The translations under genes were made by a program, and so were the position numbers. From Akkermansiaceae bacterium (lineage in GTDB: Bacteria; Verrucomicrobiota; Verrucomicrobiia; Verrucomicrobiales; Akkermansiaceae), in the NCBI GenBank assembly GCA_024233115.1, contig JACKQB010000005.1, forward strand, positions 248,001 to 312,000: a stretch of DNA of 64,000 nt. The letters run 5' to 3'. Shown here one piece after another: positions 17,118 to 27,000 of this stretch. How positions within the stretch are numbered: position 1 is the stretch's first letter; the number at the start of each line of letters is the position of its first letter. The notes beneath the pieces are model-generated. The model was not told where the DNA came from. It saw only the letters and a list, made by a program, of their open reading frames with translations, and ran no database searches.

Positions 17118-19556
17118 ATGAAATTAATCACCTGCCTAGCTGTTGTCATGTCCGTGAGTTCGTTTATCCATGCCGCGGGTCCGGTCCCGGGAGTGGTGCC
17201 CACTGTGCAATCCTGGTCGCCGGAAGAGGGCACGATTGACGTCGGGTGGCCGTTGATGGAGCTGGCCCCCGCCGGTGCGGCGCAGTTGCAGGAAACAGCC
17301 AAAGTCATCGCGGAGGATTTGGCCGCGGTCTGCGCGGGCCGGGAAAAGTCGAAGGTGAAGGTCGTGCTGGAGATCAAGGCCGTGGAGGGCAGTTCGCCGG
17401 AAGCCTACTCGCTGCACATTGGTGAGCGGATCGTGATTCGCGGTGCCTCTCCCGCCGGGGTTTACTACGGCTCCAGAACCCTCTTGCAGATGCTCGGCAA
17501 GTCCCCGGTTTTGCCGAAGGGGCGGGTTGTCGACCACCCGGTTTACAAGGGGCGCATGCTGATGCTCGACGTCGGGCGCAAACCCTACCCGCTGCCGGTG
17601 CTCAAGGACTTCATCCGGATGATGGGGTGGTATAAGATGAACGAGCTCCACCTGCACCTCAGCGACGAGGCCTTCGGCGGGAAATACGCGGCGTTCCGGG
17701 TGGAAAGCAAGGTTTTCCCCGGTCTGGCATCGAAGGACCTGCACTACACGAAGCAGGACCTGCGCGAGCTTCAGGACTTTGCCCGGGCGCGCGGCATCAC
17801 CATCACGCCGGAGATCGACATGCCGGGACACGCCCGCTGTTTCACCAACTACTGGCCGGACATCACCCTCAAGGGCTACCCCAACTACATCGATGTCACC
17901 AACCCTAGGACGATCGCGTTGATGAAACAACTGCTCGATGAAATGATCCCCCTGTTTGACGCCCCGGATTTCCACATCGGCACCGATGAATACCGCGTCG
18001 GCGGACCGCGCAAGGAGGAGCTGCACGAGGCCTTCCGCGTTTTCATCAACACGATGAACACACACATCCGCTCGCGGGGGAAAAACTGCCGGATCTGGTC
18101 CGGCTTCGAGCACATGGGCGGCACCACCCGGATCGATCCCACGGTCATCATCGACATGTGGGAGACCGATGACGCGAAGGGCCAGATTGCCAAGGGTCAC
18201 TCGATCATCAACTCCAACCACGGCAGAACCTACATCGTGCCCGGGTGTCACTACTACGGCATCAACCGCGCCGCGATTTATGGAAACTGGGAGCCGTGGA
18301 TGGTCAGCGGCGACATGGCGAAAAACCCCGCCAAGGACGATCCCAAGCTGCTCGGCGGCAAGCTGCATGTGTGGTTCGACCAGGGGCCGACCGGATACAC
18401 CCTCACCGAAACGGCGGAGACAACCCTGACAGGTGTGCATTCCTTTGCCGAGAAACTGTGGGGTCACAAGGGAGAGGCGAGCTATCAGGAGTTTGTGGCA
18501 CGGGCCACCGGCACCCTGCCGATTCCCAACGTGAGCGTCTTCGACCGCTTGCCGGCCAAAGACGGCGTGGTGCTCGACCACCCGGGTGAAATCACCCTCA
18601 AGGACGAGTCGGCATCGGTGCCGCTGCCGCGGGCGGACGCGGCGCGGGCGGATCTGGAATACCCGTGGACCCTGACGATGGAGGTGAAACGCACGGCGGA
18701 CACGAAGGGCCGGGGCGTGCTTCTCTCATCATCCATGGCCGAGATCTGCGTCAACTACAGCCGTGACGAGGTGAGGAAGCGCAAGGGTGCCGACGGTAAG
18801 GAAATCAAGGAAAAAATCACCAAGCGAGGCATCGGCACGCTGCGTGCGGCGGGTTATCTCGAGCAGGGCGCGGCTCCGGTGAAGTCGTTCAAAGTGGGCG
18901 ATGTCAGCCAGTCGTCCGATGTCCTGCTGCCGCTCAACCAATGGGCCACGCTGACGGTGGTGGGAATGCCCGGGCGCAACTCGATCTGGCTGGACGGCGT
19001 GAAGATCGCCGAGTCGAACAACCAGATGGTCTGTCCTCTGCGCCGCATCGGCACCCGGGACGGCGAGTCGTTTGTCGGGAAAATCCGTAAGCTCCGGGTG
19101 GTCAACCGCACGCTCAGCGCCAAGGAGATCGGACGCGCCGCCGGGCTGGATATCCCGGACAACCTGGCCGCCGCCTGCATGGTGACCGCCTCGGCATCCG
19201 ACGCCGCGCACGGACTTCACCCGGCGAATGTCACGGATGAGGACCCGCGCAGCCGCTGGTCGTCCGGCCCGACCCGCGACAAGCAATGGCTCGCCCTGGA
19301 CCTCGGCAAGGACGTGGCGTTCAACTCGGTGGACGTGACCTGGGAAACCGCCGTGCCGAAAATCTATCAGCTCGAGGTCTCCACCGATGCGAAGACCTGG
19401 AAAAAGGTGTACGTGGGAGAAGCCAAGCCGGGTAAGATCCGTGCAAGTTTGAGCGCGCAAAAAGCCCGCTACCTCCGCGTACACATGAGCCAACCCAAAA
19501 CGCAGTGGGGTTACTCGATCCATGAGATCGAAGTCACGCTCCGGCGCAAAAAGTGA
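17118..19556 (+). CDS. GH20 beta-N-acetylhexosaminidase with LamG-like and F5/8-type domains
   Basis: An 812-residue exported exo-enzyme releasing terminal beta-GlcNAc or beta-GalNAc. ATG 17118 was preferred over 17091 because it begins a signal peptide (MKLITCLAVVMSVSSFIHA). Residues about 30-140 form the GH20 N-terminal domain and about 140-460 the catalytic barrel, with LHLHLSDEAFGGKYAAF, ITPEIDMPGHA and the catalytic pair Asp290-Glu291 in HIGTDEY. About 490-690 looks like a LamG/concanavalin sandwich (RADLEYPWTLTMEVKR…NSIWLDGVKIAES). About 695-810 is an F5/8 type C (CBM32-like) domain: ASASDAAHGLHPANVTDEDP…RYLRVHM. It closes the LacI cluster. Confidence 0.92.
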   Translation: MKLITCLAVVMSVSSFIHAAGPVPGVVPTVQSWSPEEGTIDVGWPLMELAPAGAAQLQETAKVIAEDLAAVCAGREKSKVKVVLEIKAVEGSSPEAYSLHIGERIVIRGASPAGVYYGSRTLLQMLGKSPVLPKGRVVDHPVYKGRMLMLDVGRKPYPLPVLKDFIRMMGWYKMNELHLHLSDEAFGGKYAAFRVESKVFPGLASKDLHYTKQDLRELQDFARARGITITPEIDMPGHARCFTNYWPDITLKGYPNYIDVTNPRTIALMKQLLDEMIPLFDAPDFHIGTDEYRVGGPRKEELHEAFRVFINTMNTHIRSRGKNCRIWSGFEHMGGTTRIDPTVIIDMWETDDAKGQIAKGHSIINSNHGRTYIVPGCHYYGINRAAIYGNWEPWMVSGDMAKNPAKDDPKLLGGKLHVWFDQGPTGYTLTETAETTLTGVHSFAEKLWGHKGEASYQEFVARATGTLPIPNVSVFDRLPAKDGVVLDHPGEITLKDESASVPLPRADAARADLEYPWTLTMEVKRTADTKGRGVLLSSSMAEICVNYSRDEVRKRKGADGKEIKEKITKRGIGTLRAAGYLEQGAAPVKSFKVGDVSQSSDVLLPLNQWATLTVVGMPGRNSIWLDGVKIAESNNQMVCPLRRIGTRDGESFVGKIRKLRVVNRTLSAKEIGRAAGLDIPDNLAAACMVTASASDAAHGLHPANVTDEDPRSRWSSGPTRDKQWLALDLGKDVAFNSVDVTWETAVPKIYQLEVSTDAKTWKKVYVGEAKPGKIRASLSAQKARYLRVHMSQPKTQWGYSIHEIEVTLRRKK

Positions 19557-19615
19557 GTCTTTTCCGACGGGAAAACGAACGACAAACACCCCATAGGCCA
19601 TTCGAATGAGTGCAG

Positions 19616-21433
19616 TCACCTGGGGGAGATCTCGAACCGGAAGAAACGCCTTTCCGCCGTGTCTTCCGGCACCCGGAAACGGAGCCGCCGCAGTGCACCA
19701 TCCACTTCCGTCGCATCAAGGAAGAGGAGTGGATCGAAGGCCCAGTTGATCAGGTCGGTCGAGGTGAGGGGGGTGGTCAGCAGGTCGTCGGCTGCGAGGG
19801 CGGTGAAGGTGAACACGGGTTCGCGGTCTGAGAGTCCGAGGTGGCTCAGGTCCTCGAAGTCGATCCCCTGGCTGGGTTTCGAGCCAGGGTCGAGGGCATC
19901 CGAGCCGGCGGCGTACTCCATGCGGTTCGGGCAGCCGTCGTGGTCGGCGTCTCCCCCGGGATCGGCCAGCAGCGGCTTCCCGGCGGACCAGCTGTCATAG
20001 GTCGTCGTCGGCCGTGTCCCGGCCACCGACAGCGCGGCGTTCAGTTCGCCGACCACCCCCGGGTTCGATGCCGCCACATCCTCCAGTTCATAGCGGACGG
20101 TCGAAAGGTCGTAGAGGTCGCTGGTGCCGCCGGTTTCGACCAGGCGCCAGTCGGGGGTGCGGACCGAGCGGGTGCTGCCGATTCTCGAGTAGGCATGGTT
20201 TTTTCCCGGCGCGAATGGATTGAACACCAACGGCGCAAAGGAGCGTCCCTCGGGGCCGGCGGGGAGGTCGAGGCCGCACAGCTCGGCGATGGTCGGATAG
20301 AGGTCGATGGTTTCCACAAGTCCGTCCGCGGCGACCCCGGCGAAGGTTTGCGGCGCGAACCCGGCGGGGGCGCGGACGATCAGCGGCGAGTGGACCCCCC
20401 GTTCCAGCACGATGTGCTTGCCGAGCAGGCTGTAGTCGTCGAGACACCACCCGTGGTCGCCCCACAGGATCACCAGGGTGTTGTCGCGCAGGCCGAGGGC
20501 GTCGAGTTCCGCGAGTACTTTGCCGATCTGGGCATCAACGTAGGAGACGCAGGCGAAGTAGGCACGGCGCAGCGCGGCGCGGTCGCCGGTCGAGGTGTAG
20601 GCATTGGGCTCCCCGGACTGGGCGACGGTGGCGGCCGTGGCACCCACGGGTTTGGCCGCCGGAAAGGGCGCGGGCAGCCCGGCCGGATCGTAGAGGTCGT
20701 AGTAGGCCTTGGGCGCGTTGAAGGGTAGGTGGGGTTTGAAAAATCCGACCGCGAGGCAGAAGCGGTCGCCATCGTCGGCGAACTCGCGCAGCTTGGCGAT
20801 CGCGGCCTGCGCGGTCTGCCCGTCCGGGTAGGCGTCATCGGGCAGCGACTGCCCCTGGGCATCGACCCCTACTTCATACGCCGGACTGCTTCCGGAAACC
20901 CGGCCGTTTCCATCGGCATAGGCAAACAGGGGATAGCGTTGGGCACCCCACTTGTCGTGGCCGTAGAGGATCTCGTCCCAGGAGAAACGCATTTCGGCGT
21001 GGGTCGCGGAGCTTCTGCCGATGTCATAGGTGGACGGGTAGTTCCAGCGGTAGCCGTCCGGCTCGTGGGCCACCTTGCCGATCGAGACGGTCCGCCAACC
21101 GTTGCGGCGCAGCAGCTCCACCCAGCTCTCCGGGTTGCTAGTCGGGCTGCTCGGCATCTGGTTGAAGGCATCGTTGCCGTCGGTGGAAGCGGTCGGCCGC
21201 AGACCCGACATCAGCGCGTAGCGGGAGGCGCCGCAGGTCGGCACGGCGACGTAGTGATTGCGGAACAGCCGGCCCTGCGAGGCGAGGCTGTCGATGTTAG
21301 GCGTGTGCATGTGCGCCTCACCGTAGCAGCCCAGCTCGGGCCGCAGGTCATCGACGGCGATGAACAGGACGTTAGGCGCGGCCCGGAGTCCGGCGGCGGC
21401 GAGAAGAAGGAAAAATAGGAGGCGGGACATCAC
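19616..21433 (-). CDS. Sulfatase, iduronate-2-sulfatase-like, with C-terminal DxDxDG module
   Basis: A 605-residue exported type I sulfatase. The signal peptide covers about 1-19. Metal-binding Asp28-Asp29 lie in FIAVDDLRPELG, and the formylglycine motif is CGASR with Cys67 (PTCGASRYALMSG), the Ala form rather than C-x-P-S-R. ILWGDHGWCLDD and HKW-type blocks place it with iduronate-2-sulfatase-like (S1_7) enzymes. After the sulfatase fold (to about 480) comes the D-x-D-x-D-G…N-x-x-EYA module and a beta-sandwich ending RRFFRFEISPR, also seen in the GH110 protein. Its ATG overlaps the stop of the upstream gene by four bases, so the two are co-translated. Glycosaminoglycan substrates are likely given the PL8 lyase 9 kb away. 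Confidence 0.88.
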   Translation of the reverse strand: MMSRLLFFLLLAAAGLRAAPNVLFIAVDDLRPELGCYGEAHMHTPNIDSLASQGRLFRNHYVAVPTCGASRYALMSGLRPTASTDGNDAFNQMPSSPTSNPESWVELLRRNGWRTVSIGKVAHEPDGYRWNYPSTYDIGRSSATHAEMRFSWDEILYGHDKWGAQRYPLFAYADGNGRVSGSSPAYEVGVDAQGQSLPDDAYPDGQTAQAAIAKLREFADDGDRFCLAVGFFKPHLPFNAPKAYYDLYDPAGLPAPFPAAKPVGATAATVAQSGEPNAYTSTGDRAALRRAYFACVSYVDAQIGKVLAELDALGLRDNTLVILWGDHGWCLDDYSLLGKHIVLERGVHSPLIVRAPAGFAPQTFAGVAADGLVETIDLYPTIAELCGLDLPAGPEGRSFAPLVFNPFAPGKNHAYSRIGSTRSVRTPDWRLVETGGTSDLYDLSTVRYELEDVAASNPGVVGELNAALSVAGTRPTTTYDSWSAGKPLLADPGGDADHDGCPNRMEYAAGSDALDPGSKPSQGIDFEDLSHLGLSDREPVFTFTALAADDLLTTPLTSTDLINWAFDPLLFLDATEVDGALRRLRFRVPEDTAERRFFRFEISPR

Positions 21434-23025
21434 GGGTTGAGTTGGAGCATTTCAAAGCCGTTGAGAAAGAGATAGCGGTCTGCGCCGTTGGATTCCGTGG
21501 CATGGAGTTCGATCGTCAACGGGCCGGTGCCATCGTGGCTGAAGGCGAAGGCGGCCTGCGGGATCTGACTGTCATTGATGAAGGTGGTGTTGAGGCCGGC
21601 GGAGCCGAGCGCAGTCGGCTGGACGGAGGCACGGACGGATCCACCGTGGCGCAGCTCGAAGGTGTTAGGCTCTGTCGTTGTGGCCCCCTGCGCGAAGCCG
21701 AGAGTGGCACCGGTGAGGGGTTCGAGGTGGGAGGAGCGGAACAGATAGCTCCCCGCCGGCAGGCCGGTGAAGGTCAGGTCGATCCGGCCCGTGCGGGTGC
21801 CGATGAAGTCGGCCACCAGGAAGGAAAGCGAGGTGTCTCCGCCGGGGATCGCCCGGGACGCATCGCCATTGCCGCCGCGAAACTCAAAGGGCTGGGCATC
21901 CGGCCGGGACACCTCGACCTGCACCGCGCCGATGGTTTTGGTGAAGACCGATGGGTTGGCGGAGGCATCGTTTGCCGAGCCCGCGATGACCCGGTGAAAA
22001 GTCTGGCTGGGTGAGCCCAGCTCGTCGTTGCGGTTGAAATCGATCCCGAACAGGTGGGTGACGGCCTGCGCCTGGTTTGGATTCATCACAAGACCATCGA
22101 GGCCGGGCATCACCTCCTCGCCATCCGCGATGCCGTCGCCATCGGTGTCGGCCTTGGTCGGGTCGGTGCCCTCGTTTCCAAACGCAGCATTCGCCGAGCC
22201 GGTAATCTCCACAGCGTCGTTCAGACCGTCGCCGTCGGTATCCTGAAGCATGGCGCGGGTCTGGCCGTAGCCGTGTGTATTTCCAGCGGCATCCTGGCCG
22301 AGAAACTCCCGCACGTTGCTGATCCCGTCGTTGTCGTCGTCGAGGGCCGGATCCAGTCCGGTCGCCGACGGCGGATTCGTGTTGGCCAGCTCGTAGGTGT
22401 CGGAAATGCCGTCCTCATCGGCGTCGGCAACGAGAGCTGTCACAGCAAACAGGAAATCACCTCCACCGGGAGTGCCTTCCTCCGCGCCACCCGCGTAGGC
22501 GGTGGCATTGCTTTGGTAGAGGACGGCGAGCGGCCAACTGTCGGCACCGCCGGAGTTGGAGGCGGTCAGGTCGATCCAGAAGCGGCTGGCGCCTGCGGGC
22601 AGGGTCAGGCCGTGGGCGGAGAGATCGAACTCCATCCAATACACGGGCGACGTCCTCGCGTCGCTTGCCGCGCCGCTGAAGTTGGCACTGTCTAACAATA
22701 CGCCCGATTCATCGATCTCGAAACTGCCGTCGTTGCCCGCATCGACCCGGATGCGGAAGCTGGCGTCACCGGCCTCGAAGTCGTTGTAGGCGATCCAGAT
22801 CGAGCCGAGGCTTGCCGGTGAATCCAGGGTGAAACTCTGGCCGACGCGTTCGCCGATATCCCAGCCGAAGCGGCTGTCGGGCACTGCCGTGTAGCCGGTG
22901 CCGCCCGTGCCGAGGCCGGGTGCCAGCGCCCCGTGATCGCGGACCACCACCTGGCCGTCGACGGCGCTGGCTGACAGCAGTCCCCATGCCACCATGCACC
23001 AGGCGGGAACGCGCGATGTTTTCAT
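21430..23025 (-). CDS. Exported protein with thrombospondin type 3-like repeats, paralog of next PEP-CTERM protein
   Basis: A 531-residue exported protein from ATG 23025 (an in-frame ATG 18 bases upstream is possible). After the signal peptide, residues about 28-200 are clearly homologous to the neighbouring PEP-CTERM protein: both have a D-(N/H)-G opening, FGW then VGQ-(S/T)-FTL, GSIWI(A/S)YNDF(E/D)AG, SWPL and GGDFLFAVT. Instead of PEP-CTERM it continues into calcium-type repeats (DADEDGISDTYE, DDDNDGISN, DTDGDGLND, DTDGDGIADGEE; about 205-320) and a final beta-sandwich (about 340-530). It overlaps the sulfatase start by four bases. Its role is unknown; binding or surface display beside the sulfatase is a reasonable guess. 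Confidence 0.75.
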   Translation of the reverse strand: MKTSRVPAWCMVAWGLLSASAVDGQVVVRDHGALAPGLGTGGTGYTAVPDSRFGWDIGERVGQSFTLDSPASLGSIWIAYNDFEAGDASFRIRVDAGNDGSFEIDESGVLLDSANFSGAASDARTSPVYWMEFDLSAHGLTLPAGASRFWIDLTASNSGGADSWPLAVLYQSNATAYAGGAEEGTPGGGDFLFAVTALVADADEDGISDTYELANTNPPSATGLDPALDDDNDGISNVREFLGQDAAGNTHGYGQTRAMLQDTDGDGLNDAVEITGSANAAFGNEGTDPTKADTDGDGIADGEEVMPGLDGLVMNPNQAQAVTHLFGIDFNRNDELGSPSQTFHRVIAGSANDASANPSVFTKTIGAVQVEVSRPDAQPFEFRGGNGDASRAIPGGDTSLSFLVADFIGTRTGRIDLTFTGLPAGSYLFRSSHLEPLTGATLGFAQGATTTEPNTFELRHGGSVRASVQPTALGSAGLNTTFINDSQIPQAAFAFSHDGTGPLTIELHATESNGADRYLFLNGFEMLQLNP

Positions 23026-23090
23026 ATCGTCCATGGCTTGCAAGGATTACGGTTACTCTCCCTGGATATTCCCGGAAAATGATTGCTGGA

Positions 23091-23146
23091 AAAAGAAAAA
23101 GCCCCGACGCGAGCTTGCCGGACAAGACCGGGTTCCGCGTCGGGGC
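23091..23146 (-). terminator. Rho-independent terminator after PEP-CTERM gene
   Basis: Read on the minus strand, GCCCCGACGCG and its complement form an 11-base stem around a 24-base loop, followed by CTTTTTCTTTTTCC. It lies just downstream of the 23168-23821 gene, so that gene probably ends its transcript before the calcium-repeat/sulfatase pair. Confidence 0.85.
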
Positions 23147-23167
23147 GTGTTTTAACCCGCATGAAAA

Positions 23168-23821
23168 TCAGCAACGGCGGCGACGCCATGCCAGCGCACC
23201 GGTGCCAAGGGCGAGCAGTAGGGATGACGAAGGCTCAGGCACCTCTGTGACCGCGAAGAGGAAGTCTCCACCGTTGGGAAGCCCCTGCTCCGAGCCGCCT
23301 GCATAGACATCCGTGTTGTTGTACATGGAGCCAAGAGGCCAGGAGTCAGAACCACCCGAGGTTGCCGCTGTCGCGACGATGGAGAACTTGCTGACTCCGG
23401 ACGGTAGCACCAGGTTGTGTGAGGACAGGTCAAACTGCATCCAGTAGTAAGGACTGGCACCTCCGTCGTCGGAACTGCCGCTGAAGTTGCTGTTGTCGAG
23501 CACCACTCCGGTTTCGGTGATCTCATTGCTGCCGTTGTTCCCTGCGTCCACAGTAAGAGTGAGGGTGACGGTGCCTGCATCGAAGTCGTTGTAGGAAATC
23601 CAGATCGACCCGAGGGTGATCGGGGAGGCGAGCGTGAAGGTCTGGCCCACCGTTTCGTTCACGCCATCTCCCCAACCGAAGCGGGCGTTGGGAGCGCCGA
23701 TGTAGCCGGTGTCGTTGACACCGAGCGTTGGGGCGGTGAGGCCGTTGTCGGTGACCGTGACCGCCGCTTGTGACGAAGCGGTGGCCAGGGCGGTTAGAAG
23801 TAACAGGGATTTGTATTTCAT
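23168..23821 (-). CDS. PEP-CTERM sorting-signal protein, duplicated jelly-roll-like domain
   Basis: A 217-residue exported protein. Signal peptide about 1-19 (YKSLLLLTALATASSQA). The mature domain, about 20-190, has a beta-sandwich pattern and is a paralog of the N-terminal part of the downstream calcium-repeat protein. The tail is a PEP-CTERM signal: VPEPSSS, a hydrophobic stretch and RRRRC. The terminal Cys after the arginines is unusual among the PEP-CTERM tails in this window. It is likely exported and sorted to the surface or matrix by an exosortase encoded elsewhere. The gene stands alone with its own terminator. Confidence 0.8.
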   Translation of the reverse strand: MKYKSLLLLTALATASSQAAVTVTDNGLTAPTLGVNDTGYIGAPNARFGWGDGVNETVGQTFTLASPITLGSIWISYNDFDAGTVTLTLTVDAGNNGSNEITETGVVLDNSNFSGSSDDGGASPYYWMQFDLSSHNLVLPSGVSKFSIVATAATSGGSDSWPLGSMYNNTDVYAGGSEQGLPNGGDFLFAVTEVPEPSSSLLLALGTGALAWRRRRC

Positions 23822-23950
23822 GGTAGTTTTTGGTTGTTATGTAGTTTGGTAGGGTTGAGTGCTGCGCAGGGAGAAATGCCCGCACACACCAACAATGACT
23901 TCGGTAAAATGCACGGAGTAAGCCTGGACGGCCATTTAAAAGTATTGTCT

Positions 23951-23997
23951 ATTTGTCCCAATCCACAAGGTTGCGGGAGCGGCTTTTTGGGACAAAT
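23951..23997. promoter_or_regulatory. Inverted repeat ATTTGTCCCAA-N25-TTGGGACAAAT in divergent promoter region
   Basis: A perfect 11-base inverted repeat (arms 23951-23961 and 23987-23997) lies between the divergent PEP-CTERM gene and the giant prepilin-like gene. The 10-mer GTCTATTTGT, which overlaps the first arm (23947-23956), recurs at 24033-24042 just before the start of the right-hand gene. This layout fits a regulator-binding region controlling one or both genes. No regulator can be named. Confidence 0.4.
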
Positions 23998-24048
23998 ATG
24001 AAATTTTTATAGATGGATAAACACAAAGTGTAGTCTATTTGTGAATAC

Positions 24049-27000
24049 ATGAATCTTCAAACACCACCTATGTGCGCCGGTAAAGAGCGGGGGCGGCGTG
24101 GATTTGCCTTGGTGGCCACGATCAGCGTCATGGTCCTGCTTGTCATGATCGCGCTGGCGATGCTCAGTCTTTCCGCCATCGAGTTGCGGAGCCGCGGCAG
24201 CCAGGAGGCGGAGATGACCGCCAGGGCCAATGCACGCCTGGCGTTGATGCTGGCGATCGGCCAGTTGCAGAGCGAGCTGGGGCCCGACAGGCGGATCAGT
24301 GCCCGCGCCGACATCCTGGCACAGGATGCGTCGACTTTGAAAAACGCCCACTTCACCGGCGTGTGGGACTCCCGCCAGGACCTAACCGATACTGGCAACT
24401 TGACACTCCCCGCCGATTACGACAAGGACCAGTCGTTCCGCGCATGGCTGGTCTCGGGTGCCTGGGAGTTGGGGAAAAATGACGCGGCAACAGTCGACCT
24501 CACCAGCTCGGGGGTCAGGCTGCTGGGCGAGGGAACCTGCCCCGACCCCTCCGACTGGGTCTATGCGCCGGATGTCAAAACGGAGGGTGGCGCCATGGCC
24601 TGGTGGACCTCCGGTAACGCGGTGAAATGCCGGGTGAACGCAGGCCACCGCGAGGACGTGACGAAGCCGGGTGCCCTGCTGACCCGGGCCCATGCCATGG
24701 ACGGAGCCACACAGGGCCAGAACCAGGTGGACGACACCCTGCCGACCTCGCGAGAGGAATGGGATAAAAGCATCACCCTGCCGACACTCGGGTTGACATC
24801 TACCGGGAGTGGATCGGGTACCGCTGCGGACGACAAGTTCCACGATATCGCCACCACCGGCGAATCGCTGCTGGTGGACGCCTCGCGTGGCGGACTGCGC
24901 AAGTGCCTCAACCTGGCGATGGAGTCCTCCGCCACACCACCGGAATACACGCTGGAAAACTACATCCCCTGGGAGTACCTGCGCCACTACTGCCGCCTCT
25001 ACCGCTTGAGCGACGGCACGGGCGCCCCCATCGTCAGGCTCGACAGCAGCGGACGTCCGATGGTGAAGTCCGGCTCAGACCACGAGAATGTCCACGCCGA
25101 CGCCAACCCGGCGGCCACCGACAAGCGCCTGCGGCTCAGCCCCGTGGTGGTCAAGTGCATGATGCTCATCAGCTACTCAACCCAGAAATACAGCGGTAGT
25201 TCGGCGGCGCTCGACAAGTATGGCCTGCACTTCTCGCTCTATCCCGTGGTGGTCCTCTGGAATCCCTACAACGTGGCCCTGGAGATCGACTCGTTGACAG
25301 TGGCCACCGAGAAGCTGCCGCTGAACTTTGACGTCAGGATCAACGGAGCGAGCGTGTATAACTTCGACTGGCGGGCAAAATCCACGACCTCGTGGTGGTC
25401 CACGTCCCAGTCCAGGGGTAACGTCAGTGAGAACCTCAAGGAGCACGCCACCATCCCGGCCGGGGGGAACATGGTGCTTTACTATAATTCGGGTGGAAAA
25501 GCCTCCCAGACCGGCGAGCACTACCTCGGCCAGTTCGCTTACAAAAACTTCGACTACGGCCCTAACCTCCCGGGCGCCACCTACCGCAACCTGCGCGCCA
25601 ACGGCAGGAGCCTTTATCAGAACGGGGTGCAGAGTCAGGAAATCATCGGCCAGAAGAGCGACAAAGTCCAGGTGGTCATCGACTGCGACACCTACGGCGA
25701 CTCAAGCAGCAACTACAAACGCCAGTATGCCTGGGACATCCACGCCCAGAGTTATTATCTCAGCACCAGCCAAAACTGGGGGATCTGGAACAATGAATTC
25801 AATTCCAAGCAGTTCTCGGCCTTTGTGATCGAAAAAACGAGCCCCAACGTCAAGCTGGTGAGTGCCGCCGAGGCTCCCAGCTACACCTTTGGCGCCCTCG
25901 AGGACAACCCGACCGCCTTCGCCCTGTTTGAATACCATGTGAAATCAGCGGACGGCGAGCAGTTTCCCCAGAAGCACTGGGTGCAGAGTCTGCCCGCACA
26001 CCAGTTCAACTCGATCACGCGCTCCGACTGGAGTGGTGGCGATCTGGTGACGCCCTGGTATGCGCAGTCGGTCGCGTTCGACGTACGCACGATCAACTCG
26101 GTGAACGAGGCGTGGCAGTTGCTGAATGTTTCCCCGGTAGACCAGAACTCCGCCTTCATCGGTCCCAGCTACACCGCTGCGGAAGGCCAGGAGCGCGTCA
26201 CCTCGCAGTCGATCCCGCTGGCTCCGCTCCACTCGCTCGGCCAGCTCCAGCACCTCCCGGTTTACGATAACAGCTCCTTCGACGAGAGACCGCTGGAGGT
26301 CGGCCAGAACCACGCCATCGGCAACTCCTTTGCCAACCCGGGTGTGCCGGCCCAGGCCGTGACCCACGCCGGCTGGGATCACTGGTGGAAAATGTTCGGC
26401 TACAGCGCCGGCCAGGGCTTCGGCAGCCTGAGCAAACGCAGCCACGAGGTCAGGGACTACTCCTACCTCGCCAACGCCCACTTGTTCGACGGCTGGTACT
26501 TTTCCTCGATCGCCCACCAGGACTCCGCACTCAGTAAAAGCGAGGGCAGCGACCTCAGTCTGCGCCAGGTGGCCGAGGACTTCCTGGTCAATGGCAAAAG
26601 CCTGCCCAACCCCCGTTACGCGTTGGCTTCCGGCGTGTCCGGCCAGGACGTCATGACCTCCCTGTTCCCCGGCAACCAACCGGCGTCCGATGCCTACCGG
26701 AAACTGGCGGCGGATCTCGTGGTCCAAGGTGGCTTCAACGTCAACTCGACCTCGGTGCAGGCGTGGGAACTGCTGCTCTCCGGCCTCTATCAGCGACCGA
26801 CCGTGGTCGCGGACCCCAACGGCAACGGCAGGGCCACCACCACATCCGCGACGACCGGTCGCTATGTCGTCAGCCGCTTTCCCATGGCCAACGCGGGTGC
26901 CTACGACGGCGGCGGCAATGAGCCGGAAGCCTGGTCGGGCTACCGCGAACTCAGCGACGATGACATCCATAAGCTGGCGCAATCCATTGTCAAACAAGTG

